64,000 nucleotides of DNA from Telmatobacter sp. DSM 110680 (GTDB taxonomy: Bacteria > Acidobacteriota > Terriglobia > Terriglobales > Acidobacteriaceae). Below, in pieces: positions 19,821 to 28,415 of the stretch; the stretch's first letter is position 1, and each line of letters begins with the position of its first letter. The DNA is taken from positions 3,782,001 to 3,846,000 of the forward strand of contig NZ_CP121196.1 in NCBI RefSeq assembly GCF_039994875.1, read 5' to 3'. The position numbers and the translations under genes are program-made. The notes below the pieces were generated by a model. The model saw only the letters and a program-made list of their open reading frames with translations. It was not told the origin of the DNA and did no database searches.

Positions 19821-20197
19821 GTCCGTCGGCTTCATCCATGTCAAGTCCGCTTCTTGTCATTCCCTCTCTAAAGCACTGCATCCAAACGCTAAAATCACCG
19901 AGCAGTTTTGCAGGTAATTCTCTTCATTTGAGGCACAATGATTTCAGAGCTGCAGAGCATCCGAACTGCGGCCCGCTGCAATAGGCAGAAGGGGTACCCC
20001 CACCCCCTCTCCAATATTTGCAGTTTTCCGCAAAAAGTTTGCATGAAATTCGACGCTGAAAGTGCGACCGATTTGGTCGGCCAAGAAAGGCAGGTGACGA
20101 GAATGTCGCTGCCGAGCCCACCACTCGGTCGAAACTACTTTGGGGGTTGAGTGGAGGCCCTCAAGTGATCCTCCTTTAAGTGATTTACTCTTGGGAA
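19821..20197. other. Intergenic stretch of about 375 bp after uvrA
   Basis: No gene. It holds the candidate dispersed repeat described separately and short frames on both strands that are translations of it. No clear terminator for uvrA was found. Confidence 0.4.
19984..20052. repeat. Candidate dispersed intergenic repeat with GGGGTACCCC core
   Basis: A GGGGTACCCC palindrome is followed by a C-rich stretch and an AT-rich block that includes CAATATTTGCAG and TTTTCCGCAAAA. From memory, similar blocks recur between genes in Acidobacteriota and give rise to spurious ORFs. Only one copy lies in this window, so repeat status cannot be shown here. Confidence 0.4.
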
Positions 20198-20758
20198 ATG
20201 CCAGAAGTTGTCGTAACGGCGTTGCCGGAATTTAGGTACCACCCAGACCCGGTCGGGACCGGATCAATCATCCCGTCGAGTGTTGAGTGTTGCGTTTGTA
20301 AGAGGTCAATGGGTTGGATCTATGTCGGACCGACCTATAGTGAGGCTGACATTGATGAGCAAATCTGCCCATGGTGCATCGCCGATGGCTCGGCACACCG
20401 TTTGTTCGGTGCCGAATTTGTAGATCCTCCTGGCGTCGGAGGGTATGGGGACTGGGAGACTGCTCCGACGTCGGTTGTAGATGAAATCTGCTTTTGCACT
20501 CCATCTTTCAACGGATGGCAACAGGAGCGATGGTTCACGCACTGCGGAGATGCCGCCATCTTCCTCGGATGCGCTGGAAAGCAGGAACTAGAGAAGTTGG
20601 ACCGAGCTGCCTATGCTGCCATTAAATCGGAGTTCGGCTACGACGACGAGGAATGGGAACGCTATTTCAACCGCTTGGACATCAACTGCGGTCCCACAGC
20701 TTATCTATTTCGGTGTCGGCATTGCGGCGCATGGGGAGGATATTCGGATTGCGGGTGA
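20198..20758 (+). CDS. CbrC family protein (UPF0167)
   Basis: 186 residues from the ATG at 20198 (a GTG at 20180 is possible). The order of motifs matches the CbrC family: LPEFRYHPDP near the start, Cys pairs CCVC and CPWC, then TPSFNGWQQERW and a final CRHCG. The cysteines probably bind zinc. E. coli CbrC is linked to colicin M tolerance, but the biochemical function of the family is not known. It stands alone between uvrA and the sugar-acid genes. Confidence 0.85.
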   Translation: MPEVVVTALPEFRYHPDPVGTGSIIPSSVECCVCKRSMGWIYVGPTYSEADIDEQICPWCIADGSAHRLFGAEFVDPPGVGGYGDWETAPTSVVDEICFCTPSFNGWQQERWFTHCGDAAIFLGCAGKQELEKLDRAAYAAIKSEFGYDDEEWERYFNRLDINCGPTAYLFRCRHCGAWGGYSDCG

Positions 20759-20846
20759 ATCACCGTAGATCCCGAAAAAGTCCAAAAGATTGAAGACTCT
20801 CTGGGTCTGAATTTGTGCCCTGACGCTAGATCAACCGTGCGACTCA

Positions 20847-22430
20847 CTATTCAGGCTTGCCGTCGCGCAGTCGGCGGATGCCGAGCGGGTTTTCGTCCTG
20901 CAATTCCGCAGGCAACAGCGCCTGCGGAAAATTCTGGAAGCAGACAGGGCGCGCAAAGCGATAGATCGCAAGGCTGCCAACGGATGTGAAGCGAGGATCG
21001 GAAGTGGATGGATACGGGCCGCCGTGCACCATCGCATGCGTTACTTCAACACCTGTAGGAAATCCGTTGAAAATGACGCGGCCAGCTTTCTGTTCGAGGA
21101 TATGAATCAACTCGCGATTGGCTGCAAGGTCTTCATCATCGCCAAGAATCGTCGCGGTGAGATGGCCAGAGAGAGAACGCGCGGCCCGCAAGTAGTCCTG
21201 CGTCGAATCGCAGCTGACGAGGAGAGTGTCAGGGCCGAAGATTTCGTCGGCCATCTCGGGCTGACCTACAAGTTTATCGAGGCAAACGGTGAACAGTTTT
21301 GCCTGCGCGTGAAATGCCGCGAACTTCCGGCCTTCGGCCAGCATATGTGCCTCTGCGGCAAGTGGGGTCTGTTCTGCCCGGGATTCAGTGGCCCGGCCGT
21401 ATTCGCGCGCGATTCCCTCGGTAAGTAGCGTGAATGGCTGCGCCTGTTCGACCAGGGACTTGAGCTCATCGAGAAAAGTGGTGCTCTGTGCTGAATCAGA
21501 AACAAAAACAATTCCCGGCTTGGTGCAGAACTGCCCCGCTCCGAGTGTGAACGATCCAAAAAGACTTTGCGCCAGCGCGGCGGGGCCTTTGCGCAGCGCG
21601 CCGGGAAGGATGAAGACGGGATTGCCGCTCGACATTTCCGTAAAGCAGGGAATGGGATCAGGACGCGCTGCCGCAAGATCCATCAAAGCCCGACCAGCCC
21701 GTAAAGACCCTGTAAAAGCCACGGCTCGTATGAGCGGATGCTTAACCAGCGCCGAGCCAATCTCTGTGCCGGAATCGAAGAGCATCGAGAAAACGCCGGG
21801 ATGCAGATCGTGCTCTGTAACAGCGCGGCGGATGATGGCTGCCGCCAGTTCTGAGGTTCCAGGATGCGCAGGGTGAGCCTTGACGATGATGGGGCAACCT
21901 GCAGCAAGCGTCGAGGCGGTGTCTCCGCCTCCTACTGAAAACGCGAGAGGGAAGTTGCTGGCGCCGAATACCGCGACGGGTCCGAGCGGGCGGAGCATGG
22001 ACCGGATATCAGGACGAGGAAGAGGCTGGCGATCGGGGAGTGCCGGATCGATGCGGGCCTGGACCCAGGAACCTTCTTCCACCACCCCTGCGAACATACG
22101 AAGCTGGTTGGCGGTGCGCCCTACTTCGCCGGTAAGACGCGGGATTGGGAGCGCGGTTTCATGATGCGCACGCTGCGCAAGCTCGTCCCTGTGAGTTTCA
22201 AAGCCATCGGCAATGCCGCGCAGGAATGCGGCGCGGGTCTTGCCGCTGGTCTGCGCGTAGCTCGCAAATGCTTCATGTGCAAGCTGAGCCGCGCGCTCCA
22301 GTTCCTGGGGTGTTGCCGCGCGAAAAACCGGCTGCAGTGGATCGCCGGATTGGGGCGCAAAGGCTTGAAAGCTCGCGCCATCGCGCGAGCCGCGTTGTGA
22401 GCCAATGAAGGAAAGTCCGATGAGTTCCAT
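20847..22430 (-). CDS. Alpha-ketoglutaric semialdehyde (2,5-dioxovalerate) dehydrogenase
   Basis: 527 residues, an NADP-type aldehyde dehydrogenase of the class that oxidises 2,5-dioxopentanoate to 2-oxoglutarate at the end of pentose and hexarate oxidation. The family shows the lysine in the cofactor site (VKAHPAHP), catalytic Glu (FTEMSSGNP) and catalytic Cys (GQFCTKPG). Long first-domain leader MELIGLSFIG matches this subgroup. It follows the FAH-family gene by 36 bp in the same direction, so co-transcription is likely. Exact substrate is inferred from subfamily and context. Confidence 0.88.
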   Translation of the reverse strand: MELIGLSFIGSQRGSRDGASFQAFAPQSGDPLQPVFRAATPQELERAAQLAHEAFASYAQTSGKTRAAFLRGIADGFETHRDELAQRAHHETALPIPRLTGEVGRTANQLRMFAGVVEEGSWVQARIDPALPDRQPLPRPDIRSMLRPLGPVAVFGASNFPLAFSVGGGDTASTLAAGCPIIVKAHPAHPGTSELAAAIIRRAVTEHDLHPGVFSMLFDSGTEIGSALVKHPLIRAVAFTGSLRAGRALMDLAAARPDPIPCFTEMSSGNPVFILPGALRKGPAALAQSLFGSFTLGAGQFCTKPGIVFVSDSAQSTTFLDELKSLVEQAQPFTLLTEGIAREYGRATESRAEQTPLAAEAHMLAEGRKFAAFHAQAKLFTVCLDKLVGQPEMADEIFGPDTLLVSCDSTQDYLRAARSLSGHLTATILGDDEDLAANRELIHILEQKAGRVIFNGFPTGVEVTHAMVHGGPYPSTSDPRFTSVGSLAIYRFARPVCFQNFPQALLPAELQDENPLGIRRLRDGKPE

Positions 22431-22466
22431 GACTCCTCAAGAATATCCCGCAAGCGTCGTCCGAGC

Positions 22467-23306
22467 TTATTCTTCTGCGACGACGGGGTTAGTGAGCGAG
22501 CCGAGGCCTTCAATCGTGATGGTGACGGTCTCCCCCGGCTTGAGCCAACGCTTGGGGTTGCGTCCCAGTCCGACACCTGGAGGAGTGCCCGTGGAGACAA
22601 TATCGCCCGGCATCAGCGGCGTGATCGACGAAAGATATTCGATCAGCTCCGGAATCTTGAAGACCAGTTCGCGCGTGTTGGAGTGCTGCAAGACCTCGCC
22701 GTCGATCGAGAGTCGGATGTCGAGCGCGTGCGGATCTGCAATTTCGTCCGCGGTGACAATCGCTGGGCCGAGCGGACAAAAAGTTGGAAAACACTTGCTC
22801 ATCGACCACTGCGTACTTGAGAACTGTACATCGCGGGCGCTCACATCGTTAACGATCGTGTATCCATACACGTGATCCCGCCAATCGGAAGCTGCAATGC
22901 GATAGCCGCCCTTGCCGATAACAAACGCGAATTCGGCTTCGTAGTCAGGCTGTGTGGAGTTCTTGGGAAGAACGATGGCTTCGCCGGGTCCTACGATCGC
23001 GGTCGGCAGCTTGAAGAAGACGACCGGCGTAGTGGGGATCTCCATGCCGGATTCCTTGGCGTGGTCGCGGTAGTTAAGACCGATAGCAAAGATGCGCGGC
23101 GGGTTTGCGAGTGGCGCATGAATCGTCGCACCTTCCAGGCTCATGCGGCTGGCGGCGAGAGTGCTCACATTCCCGCGCGCGATCACATCCAGTGTTGAAG
23201 AAAAGCCGCTCGGGCTGAGATCGAGGATGGTCTTCGTGTCATCTAAAAGAATTCCTGGGCGAGTGGGTCCGCTATCCGTAGAAAATGACACAAGTTTCAT
23301 GGGCAA
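22467..23306 (-). CDS. Fumarylacetoacetate hydrolase family protein, likely 2,4-diketo-3-deoxy sugar-acid hydrolase
   Basis: 279 residues with the FAH fold: FAIGLNYRDHAKE, the acidic metal-binding set (YEAEFAFVIGKGG), DVSARD and the TGTPPGVG loop. Members cleave or hydrate acylpyruvates with Mg2+. Directly upstream sits an SDR resembling 2-keto-3-deoxy-L-fuconate dehydrogenase; the pair matches the last two steps of the oxidative L-fucose or L-rhamnose pathway, giving pyruvate plus lactate or glycolaldehyde-type products. Assignment to this reaction is inferred from context. Confidence 0.87.
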   Translation of the reverse strand: MPMKLVSFSTDSGPTRPGILLDDTKTILDLSPSGFSSTLDVIARGNVSTLAASRMSLEGATIHAPLANPPRIFAIGLNYRDHAKESGMEIPTTPVVFFKLPTAIVGPGEAIVLPKNSTQPDYEAEFAFVIGKGGYRIAASDWRDHVYGYTIVNDVSARDVQFSSTQWSMSKCFPTFCPLGPAIVTADEIADPHALDIRLSIDGEVLQHSNTRELVFKIPELIEYLSSITPLMPGDIVSTGTPPGVGLGRNPKRWLKPGETVTITIEGLGSLTNPVVAEE

Positions 23307-23360
23307 TCTCCCAGTGCAAAATTTAGGAACTTCTTTGCTTCGGCCGCTCCTCGATCCACT

Positions 23361-24152
23361 TCATGCAGCTGTCCAGCCACCGTCAATGTTGAAGAGCGAG
23401 CCGGTGATAAAAGCGGCTTCGTCAGAGGCGAGATAGCGGACCATGGAGGCAACCTCATCCGGGCGTCCGAGGCGGCCGATAGGCTGGCGCGCCCGAAGAT
23501 CGGCACGCACTTCTTCCTTATTGTGCTTGTGGAATTTTTCGAGATAGCCCTCGACAAATGGCGTCTCAACAGTGCCGGGGCAGATCGCGTTCACACGCAG
23601 CGTCTTGGCGTATTCGACCGCCAGCTGACGCGTCATGGCCACCACCGCGCCCTTGGTGGTGCAGTAAGCAAATCGTTGCTTGATGCCAACAAGGCCGGCG
23701 ACTGACGCGATGTTTACGATTGTGCCGACCACGCCAGAAGATTCAACGGCGGAAAGCAGAAGTGGGAGAAAGGAGCGGGTGACTAGATAAACTGCGCGGA
23801 CGTTGACATTCAACAGCCGATCGAAATCCTGGGCTTCGGTTTGTTCAATTGACCCAACGTGGCCGATTCCTGCGTTATTGACAAGGATGTCGAGCCGACC
23901 GATCTGCGAGACAGCAGCAGCGATCGAATCGGGGTTGGTGACATCCAGGTCCAGTGCCCGCGAGTTGCCCACAGATTGGGCGAGTTCCTCCGCTGCGTAG
24001 AGATTGATATCGGCGATCCACACGAATGCGCCTGCGCGCACCAGTTCCTTCACAGTGGCTTCGCCAATACCGCTGGCACCCCCGGTGACGAGAGCATGGC
24101 GGCCCTCAAGGCCAAACACCCGCGCGGTGGACGAATCTGTTAGAGGAGTCAT
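23361..24152 (-). CDS. SDR dehydrogenase, likely 2-keto-3-deoxy-L-fuconate dehydrogenase type
   Basis: 263 residues, classical short-chain dehydrogenase: TGGASGIGEA cofactor loop, NNAGIG, catalytic Ser in NIASVAG, YCTTK (Tyr and Lys of the active site) and the late motif CPGTVETPFVEGY shared with the deoxyfuconate group. The ATG overlaps by 4 bp the stop of the preceding solute-binding protein gene, which implies translational coupling. Role in deoxy sugar-acid oxidation is inferred. Confidence 0.88.
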   Translation of the reverse strand: MTPLTDSSTARVFGLEGRHALVTGGASGIGEATVKELVRAGAFVWIADINLYAAEELAQSVGNSRALDLDVTNPDSIAAAVSQIGRLDILVNNAGIGHVGSIEQTEAQDFDRLLNVNVRAVYLVTRSFLPLLLSAVESSGVVGTIVNIASVAGLVGIKQRFAYCTTKGAVVAMTRQLAVEYAKTLRVNAICPGTVETPFVEGYLEKFHKHNKEEVRADLRARQPIGRLGRPDEVASMVRYLASDEAAFITGSLFNIDGGWTAA

Positions 24153-25378
24153 TGGAAGCGGATACCTTTGCTGTCGATCTCGCGTTGCGCTGATTCAAGA
24201 ATAGCCGCCGAGGGTTCGTCGGTGGTCAGAGAGCGGGAGATCACGTCGTCGATGATCGCTGCGAAGGCCGCCATTCCCGGTCCCGTCGGAAGCTGGCGCG
24301 CCCCGAGCGAGATAGATTCAACTTCGCTGTAAACGGGGTTGCGGGCCTGCAGTTCAGGGTTACGCCAGGTCGAGAGACGCACTCCCACCGCGCCGTGGCG
24401 TGTGATTCCCAGATCGCGTTCCGGTGAGGCCACAAAGCGAAGAAACTCCCAGGCAAGCTCTTTCTGTCTCGAACCTTTTCCCATGGCTAACGCCCAGAAG
24501 ACAGACAGCGAGACAGGCGACGTTCCATTTGCCGCCGGGATCGGCGCAATGGCAACTTTCCCCGCAAGCGGCGAGCCTTCGCGACCCGAACGTGCAGCGA
24601 AGCCAAACCAATTCGCCATCATAGCCACTTCGCCCGCAAGGAACAGATCGCCGGATTGAGTCGAGTCAAGTTGCGGAGACTTGGGATGGCAGATTGCTGG
24701 GTCCCGGACCACTCGGCGATAGAATTCGAGAGCGTCCAATGCGTGGGGCGCAATGAGATTGGGACGCCCAGCCACGTCGGTCAGTTCACCCCCACGGCTC
24801 CAGACCTGGAGGGCAAAGTCATACAGCGTGTTGTGGCCGTCGGGAAACGCTGCGAAGACGGTTCCATAGCGGCCTGAAGAAGGATCGGTAAAGTAGCGGG
24901 CCGTCTCCTCGAACTCCTCCCACGTGGCGGGCGGTGCCAGTTCACGGGAAAACTTGGCGCGGAAAGCCGATTGATGCTTCGAATCAGAAAAGAGATCAGA
25001 GCGATACACAAGGCACTCGGGGCCGTCGTGCCACGGTAGTGATGTCAAGCAATCTTCCAGGATCAGCGGTTTCACGAGCGAGCACGGCCACTCTTGGGGC
25101 CAGCCGCGAATCGGGGTGGCCTTTTGCCAAAGATTCAGATCATCGAGAGCCTCGGCAGCATGGGCTTCAGCAAGCCAGTCAGTGACAAGCAGGGCAAGAT
25201 CGAACCGGCCGTCATGCAGGCCGCCGTCGGTGATTGCCGAATTGTAGAGTTCGTGGATGCCAACTGAGTGCAGCTCGACCTTCGTGCCGGGGCGCAGCGC
25301 TTCGAAGAGGCCGGCCTCTTCTCCCAGGGCGTTTTCAAAGTCTGCATAATTGCGGAGAGCTATGCGAAGTTGGCTCAT
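24149..25378 (-). CDS. Solute-binding-protein fold without signal peptide
   Basis: 409 residues with the fold of ABC-type family 1 sugar-binding proteins (FDLALLVTDW, LPWHDGPECLVYRSDLF, TWEEFEETAR, WEFLRFVASPE). No signal peptide or lipobox: the frame upstream of the ATG holds only about 14 charged residues before a stop. No permease or ATPase gene is near. It is translationally coupled to the deoxy sugar-acid SDR gene. It is probably a cytoplasmic sugar-acid binder or has been recruited to another function. Confidence 0.8.
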   Translation of the reverse strand: MSQLRIALRNYADFENALGEEAGLFEALRPGTKVELHSVGIHELYNSAITDGGLHDGRFDLALLVTDWLAEAHAAEALDDLNLWQKATPIRGWPQEWPCSLVKPLILEDCLTSLPWHDGPECLVYRSDLFSDSKHQSAFRAKFSRELAPPATWEEFEETARYFTDPSSGRYGTVFAAFPDGHNTLYDFALQVWSRGGELTDVAGRPNLIAPHALDALEFYRRVVRDPAICHPKSPQLDSTQSGDLFLAGEVAMMANWFGFAARSGREGSPLAGKVAIAPIPAANGTSPVSLSVFWALAMGKGSRQKELAWEFLRFVASPERDLGITRHGAVGVRLSTWRNPELQARNPVYSEVESISLGARQLPTGPGMAAFAAIIDDVISRSLTTDEPSAAILESAQREIDSKGIRFQ

Positions 25379-25540
25379 GAGCCCCTCGGAAGAGTCGAGT
25401 TCACGAGAGTCAAGCAGGATTTATTTGAGATCGTACTCGAAGTTTCCATGGCAAGATTCGACTGAAACAGAAGCAGCCGCAGTATATCCCGCGGTGCCCC
25501 GATGAAGGATACTGGATGGTCGAGATAAAAGGAGGCTGCA

Positions 25541-26953
25541 GTGGCTCTGCTGCACGAGGACAGGCTATTTCCGGCAGACGAGAAGACGAGGGCAATCGCG
25601 AGGCGGCTCTATGCAGAGATAAAGGACCTGCCGATCGTGAGTCCCCACGGGCACACGCAGGCGGGATGGTTCGCACGCAACGAACCGTTTCCAGACCCCG
25701 TCACGCTGCTGGTGCAGCCGGATCACTATATTTTTCGCATGTTGTACAGCCAGGGAATCTCTCTGGAAGAACTGGAGATCAACAACAAGCCGGTGAAGGA
25801 TCCGCGCAAGGTGTGGCGTATCTTCGCAGACAACTACCACCTGTTTCGCGGCACGCCTTCTCGCCTGTGGCTGGATTATGTATTTGAGAATCTGTTTGGA
25901 TTGAAGGAGCGGCTCTCAGCCAAAACGGCAGACCACTATTACGAGACTATCGAGGCTACGCTGCGGACAAAGGAATTCCTCCCGCGCGCCCTGTTTGAGC
26001 GCTTCAATATCGAGGTGCTGGCAACAACGGATTCACCGCTGGATTTGCTGGAGGACCACAAGGCGATTCAACAATCTGGCTGGAAGGGTCGAATCGTACC
26101 GACATTCCGGCCTGATCCCGTCGTCGATCCGGCATTTCCGGGCTTCAGAAAGAACATTCAGGCGCTAGGGAACTTGACCGGCGAGGATACGGCCACCTGG
26201 CGCGGATATCTTCGAGCCTTGCAGTCAAGACGAGAGTTTTTCAAATCGTTAGGGGCAACCGCAACCGATCATGGCCATCCAACGGCACGCACCCTCGACT
26301 TGAGCGAGCAGGATGCAGAAGCAAATTTTGTTGCGGTCATCTCTGACGTCGAAGAAGCCGGAGAGAATTTAAATACCGCCGCCCATGAGGTATTTCGCGC
26401 GCAGATGCTGACAGAGATGGCTCGGATGAGCCTCGAAGACGGGCTCGTCATGCAGATTCATCCGGGGTCGGTGCGCAACCACAATGCCCAGTTGTATGCG
26501 CGTTACGGACGCGACATGGGCGCCGATATTCCGGGACCTACAGATTATGTGCATGCCTTGAAGCCGCTACTCGATCGATTTGGTAATGAAGCGGGATTGA
26601 CGTTGATCTTGTTCACGCTGGATGAGGCAACATTCGGCAGGGAACTGGCGCCTCTGGCGGGGCACTATCCGTGCCTTCGTCTGGGTCCGCCCTGGTGGTT
26701 CTTTGACAGCCCCGAGGGGATGCTCCGGTTTCGCGAACTGGTAACGGAAACGGCGGGCTTTTACAACACCGTAGGATTCAACGACGATACGCGGGCGTTT
26801 CTGTCGATTCCGGCGCGGCACGATGTAGCACGGCGGACCGATGCGGCTTCGCTGGCGCGCATGGTGGCGGATCACCGGCTGGACGAGGATGAGGCCATGG
26901 AACTTGCGCAGGATCTGACGGTTGGGCTGGTGAGGAAGGCGTACAAGCTTTAG
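25541..26953 (+). CDS. uxaC: Glucuronate isomerase
   Basis: 470 residues, converts D-glucuronate to D-fructuronate (and galacturonate to tagaturonate). Family signatures: SPHGHT near the N-terminus (metal ligands), DHYIFRMLYSQG, TTDSPLDLL, MQIHPGSVRNHN and VGFNDDTRAF. GTG start with a strong AAAGGAGG site 6 bp upstream. It is divergent from the solute-binding gene across 162 bp. With ManD, KdgK and Eda nearby, it starts the hexuronate route. Confidence 0.96.
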   Translation: MALLHEDRLFPADEKTRAIARRLYAEIKDLPIVSPHGHTQAGWFARNEPFPDPVTLLVQPDHYIFRMLYSQGISLEELEINNKPVKDPRKVWRIFADNYHLFRGTPSRLWLDYVFENLFGLKERLSAKTADHYYETIEATLRTKEFLPRALFERFNIEVLATTDSPLDLLEDHKAIQQSGWKGRIVPTFRPDPVVDPAFPGFRKNIQALGNLTGEDTATWRGYLRALQSRREFFKSLGATATDHGHPTARTLDLSEQDAEANFVAVISDVEEAGENLNTAAHEVFRAQMLTEMARMSLEDGLVMQIHPGSVRNHNAQLYARYGRDMGADIPGPTDYVHALKPLLDRFGNEAGLTLILFTLDEATFGRELAPLAGHYPCLRLGPPWWFFDSPEGMLRFRELVTETAGFYNTVGFNDDTRAFLSIPARHDVARRTDAASLARMVADHRLDEDEAMELAQDLTVGLVRKAYKL

Positions 26954-27016
26954 AAAGCAGAGCGGACCTGTCCCCTGAATTCTGCCAGCATCTAAGAAGT
27001 GCAGGTGGAACGGGTC

Positions 27017-27676
27017 ATGGTACCGAAAAAGAAGAAGGAGAGTGCGGCTCCGTTTGTGCCGTCGGAGCGCACACTGCCTGTACTTGCGGAGGCGATCCAG
27101 AAGTGCGAAGGGTGCGATCTCTATCGCGAAGCAACGCAGGCGGTGTTCGGAGAAATCGAGTCGCGCAGCGGGTCGACGAAGCCCAGGGTCTCAATCATGA
27201 TGATTGGCGAGCAACCGGGCGACCAGGAAGACAAGCAGGGGCGCCCGTTTGTTGGGCCCGCGGGAAAGCTGCTTGACAAGGCTCTCGAAGAAGCCGAGAT
27301 CCAACGCAGCAAAGTTTACGTCACAAATGCGGTGAAGCATTTCAAGTGGGAACCTCGCGGCAAGCTGCGCCTACACAAGAAGCCGACCATGAAGGAGATC
27401 AACGCCTGCCGCCCGTGGCTGGACGCAGAGTTGGAAACCGTGAAGCCCAAGCTCATTGTGGCTCTCGGTGCGACGGCGGCACAGAGCTTGCTCGGTTCGA
27501 GCTTCCGTATTACGCAGGAACACGGGAAGGTGCAGCAACTTCTGGGATTGCCACCGATTATTGCAACGCTTCATCCGTCGGCGATTTTGCGCGCCCAAAC
27601 AGACGAAGATCGCGATACCTACATGCGCACGATAGTTGAAGATCTCCGCGAGGCCGCGAAAATCGCAGGGAAATAA
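27017..27676 (+). CDS. UdgX-type uracil-DNA glycosylase
   Basis: 219 residues from ATG 27017. The family 4-like fold is clear: Cys pair CEGC (30 and 33), motif A GEQPGDQED, GRPFVGPAGKLLD, NAVKHFKWE, third Cys in ACRPW (131) and HPSAIL. The insertion loop that defines UdgX usually reads KRRIH, where His covalently bonds the abasic sugar; here it reads KLRLH, keeping His120. The enzyme should excise uracil from DNA and may form a stable adduct. It follows uxaC by 63 bp. Confidence 0.88.
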   Translation: MVPKKKKESAAPFVPSERTLPVLAEAIQKCEGCDLYREATQAVFGEIESRSGSTKPRVSIMMIGEQPGDQEDKQGRPFVGPAGKLLDKALEEAEIQRSKVYVTNAVKHFKWEPRGKLRLHKKPTMKEINACRPWLDAELETVKPKLIVALGATAAQSLLGSSFRITQEHGKVQQLLGLPPIIATLHPSAILRAQTDEDRDTYMRTIVEDLREAAKIAGK

Positions 27677-27694
27677 AGCAGTCTACCGCTCGAA

Positions 27695-28348
27695 TTAGGA
27701 TTTTTCGCGAAGATCGGAAATAACCTTGAGATAGGCGCGCGCTGTTTCCGTGATGATCTCGGCGTGACCGGCGTCGATGGCGGCCAAGTTGACCAGATCG
27801 CTGCCGACTCCCAAGGCGCGAGCTCCCGCCTGGATGAAACTCGCAGCGGTTTCAAGCGTAACGCCGCCGGTAGGGATCAGCTTCAGGAACGGGAAGGGCG
27901 CGAGCACCGACTTGAGATAACTGGCTCCGCCCATCGCCGAGCAGGGAAAAATTTTGACGTAGTCGGCGCCGGCCCGCCATGCCGTAATGATCTCGGTCGG
28001 CGTGAGCGCACCCGGAATCGACAGCTTGCCGTTGGTTCTGGTTGTACTGATCACTTCAGGGTGCAGGCTGGGGCTAACGACAAACTCGGCACCGGCGTTG
28101 ATGGTGGCCTGCGCTTCAGAAGAGGTTGTGACGGTGCCCGAACCCAGAAGAAGGCCCTTCGGGCCGTATTCGCTCTTGAGCTCTCTCAGCAGTTCGACAG
28201 CATTGGGAACCGTCATGGTGACTTCAACGACAGTGACCCCGCCCGAGATCATCGCCTGCACCACAGCGTGGGCCTGTTTGGAATTCTTGGCACGCAACAC
28301 CGGGATGAGTCCGACGCGTTCGATGATCTGCTGTGTGGTTTCAGGCAT
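27695..28348 (-). CDS. eda: 2-dehydro-3-deoxyphosphogluconate aldolase
   Basis: 217 residues, class I aldolase cleaving KDPG to pyruvate and glyceraldehyde 3-phosphate. Seen: VIPVLR-like start (GLIPVLRAK), VVEVTMTVP, GSGTVTT, FVVSPSLHPEV and the Schiff-base Lys in YVKIFPCSAMGG. Its stop lies 18 bp from the convergent UdgX stop. It is followed upstream by kdgK in the same direction, giving a KDG to triose unit. Confidence 0.95.
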   Translation of the reverse strand: MPETTQQIIERVGLIPVLRAKNSKQAHAVVQAMISGGVTVVEVTMTVPNAVELLRELKSEYGPKGLLLGSGTVTTSSEAQATINAGAEFVVSPSLHPEVISTTRTNGKLSIPGALTPTEIITAWRAGADYVKIFPCSAMGGASYLKSVLAPFPFLKLIPTGGVTLETAASFIQAGARALGVGSDLVNLAAIDAGHAEIITETARAYLKVISDLREKS

Positions 28349-28415
28349 CTTGCTTCCTTCGCAAAGGTGGTTATCGGCGATCTGCGCTCGATTGCAGAGT
28401 TGGCGAATCAGTACG

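Noticed and set aside
19924..20124. Minus-strand 66-residue frame after uvrA
   Set aside because: It is a translation of the candidate intergenic repeat (Gly-rich and Arg-rich) rather than a gene.
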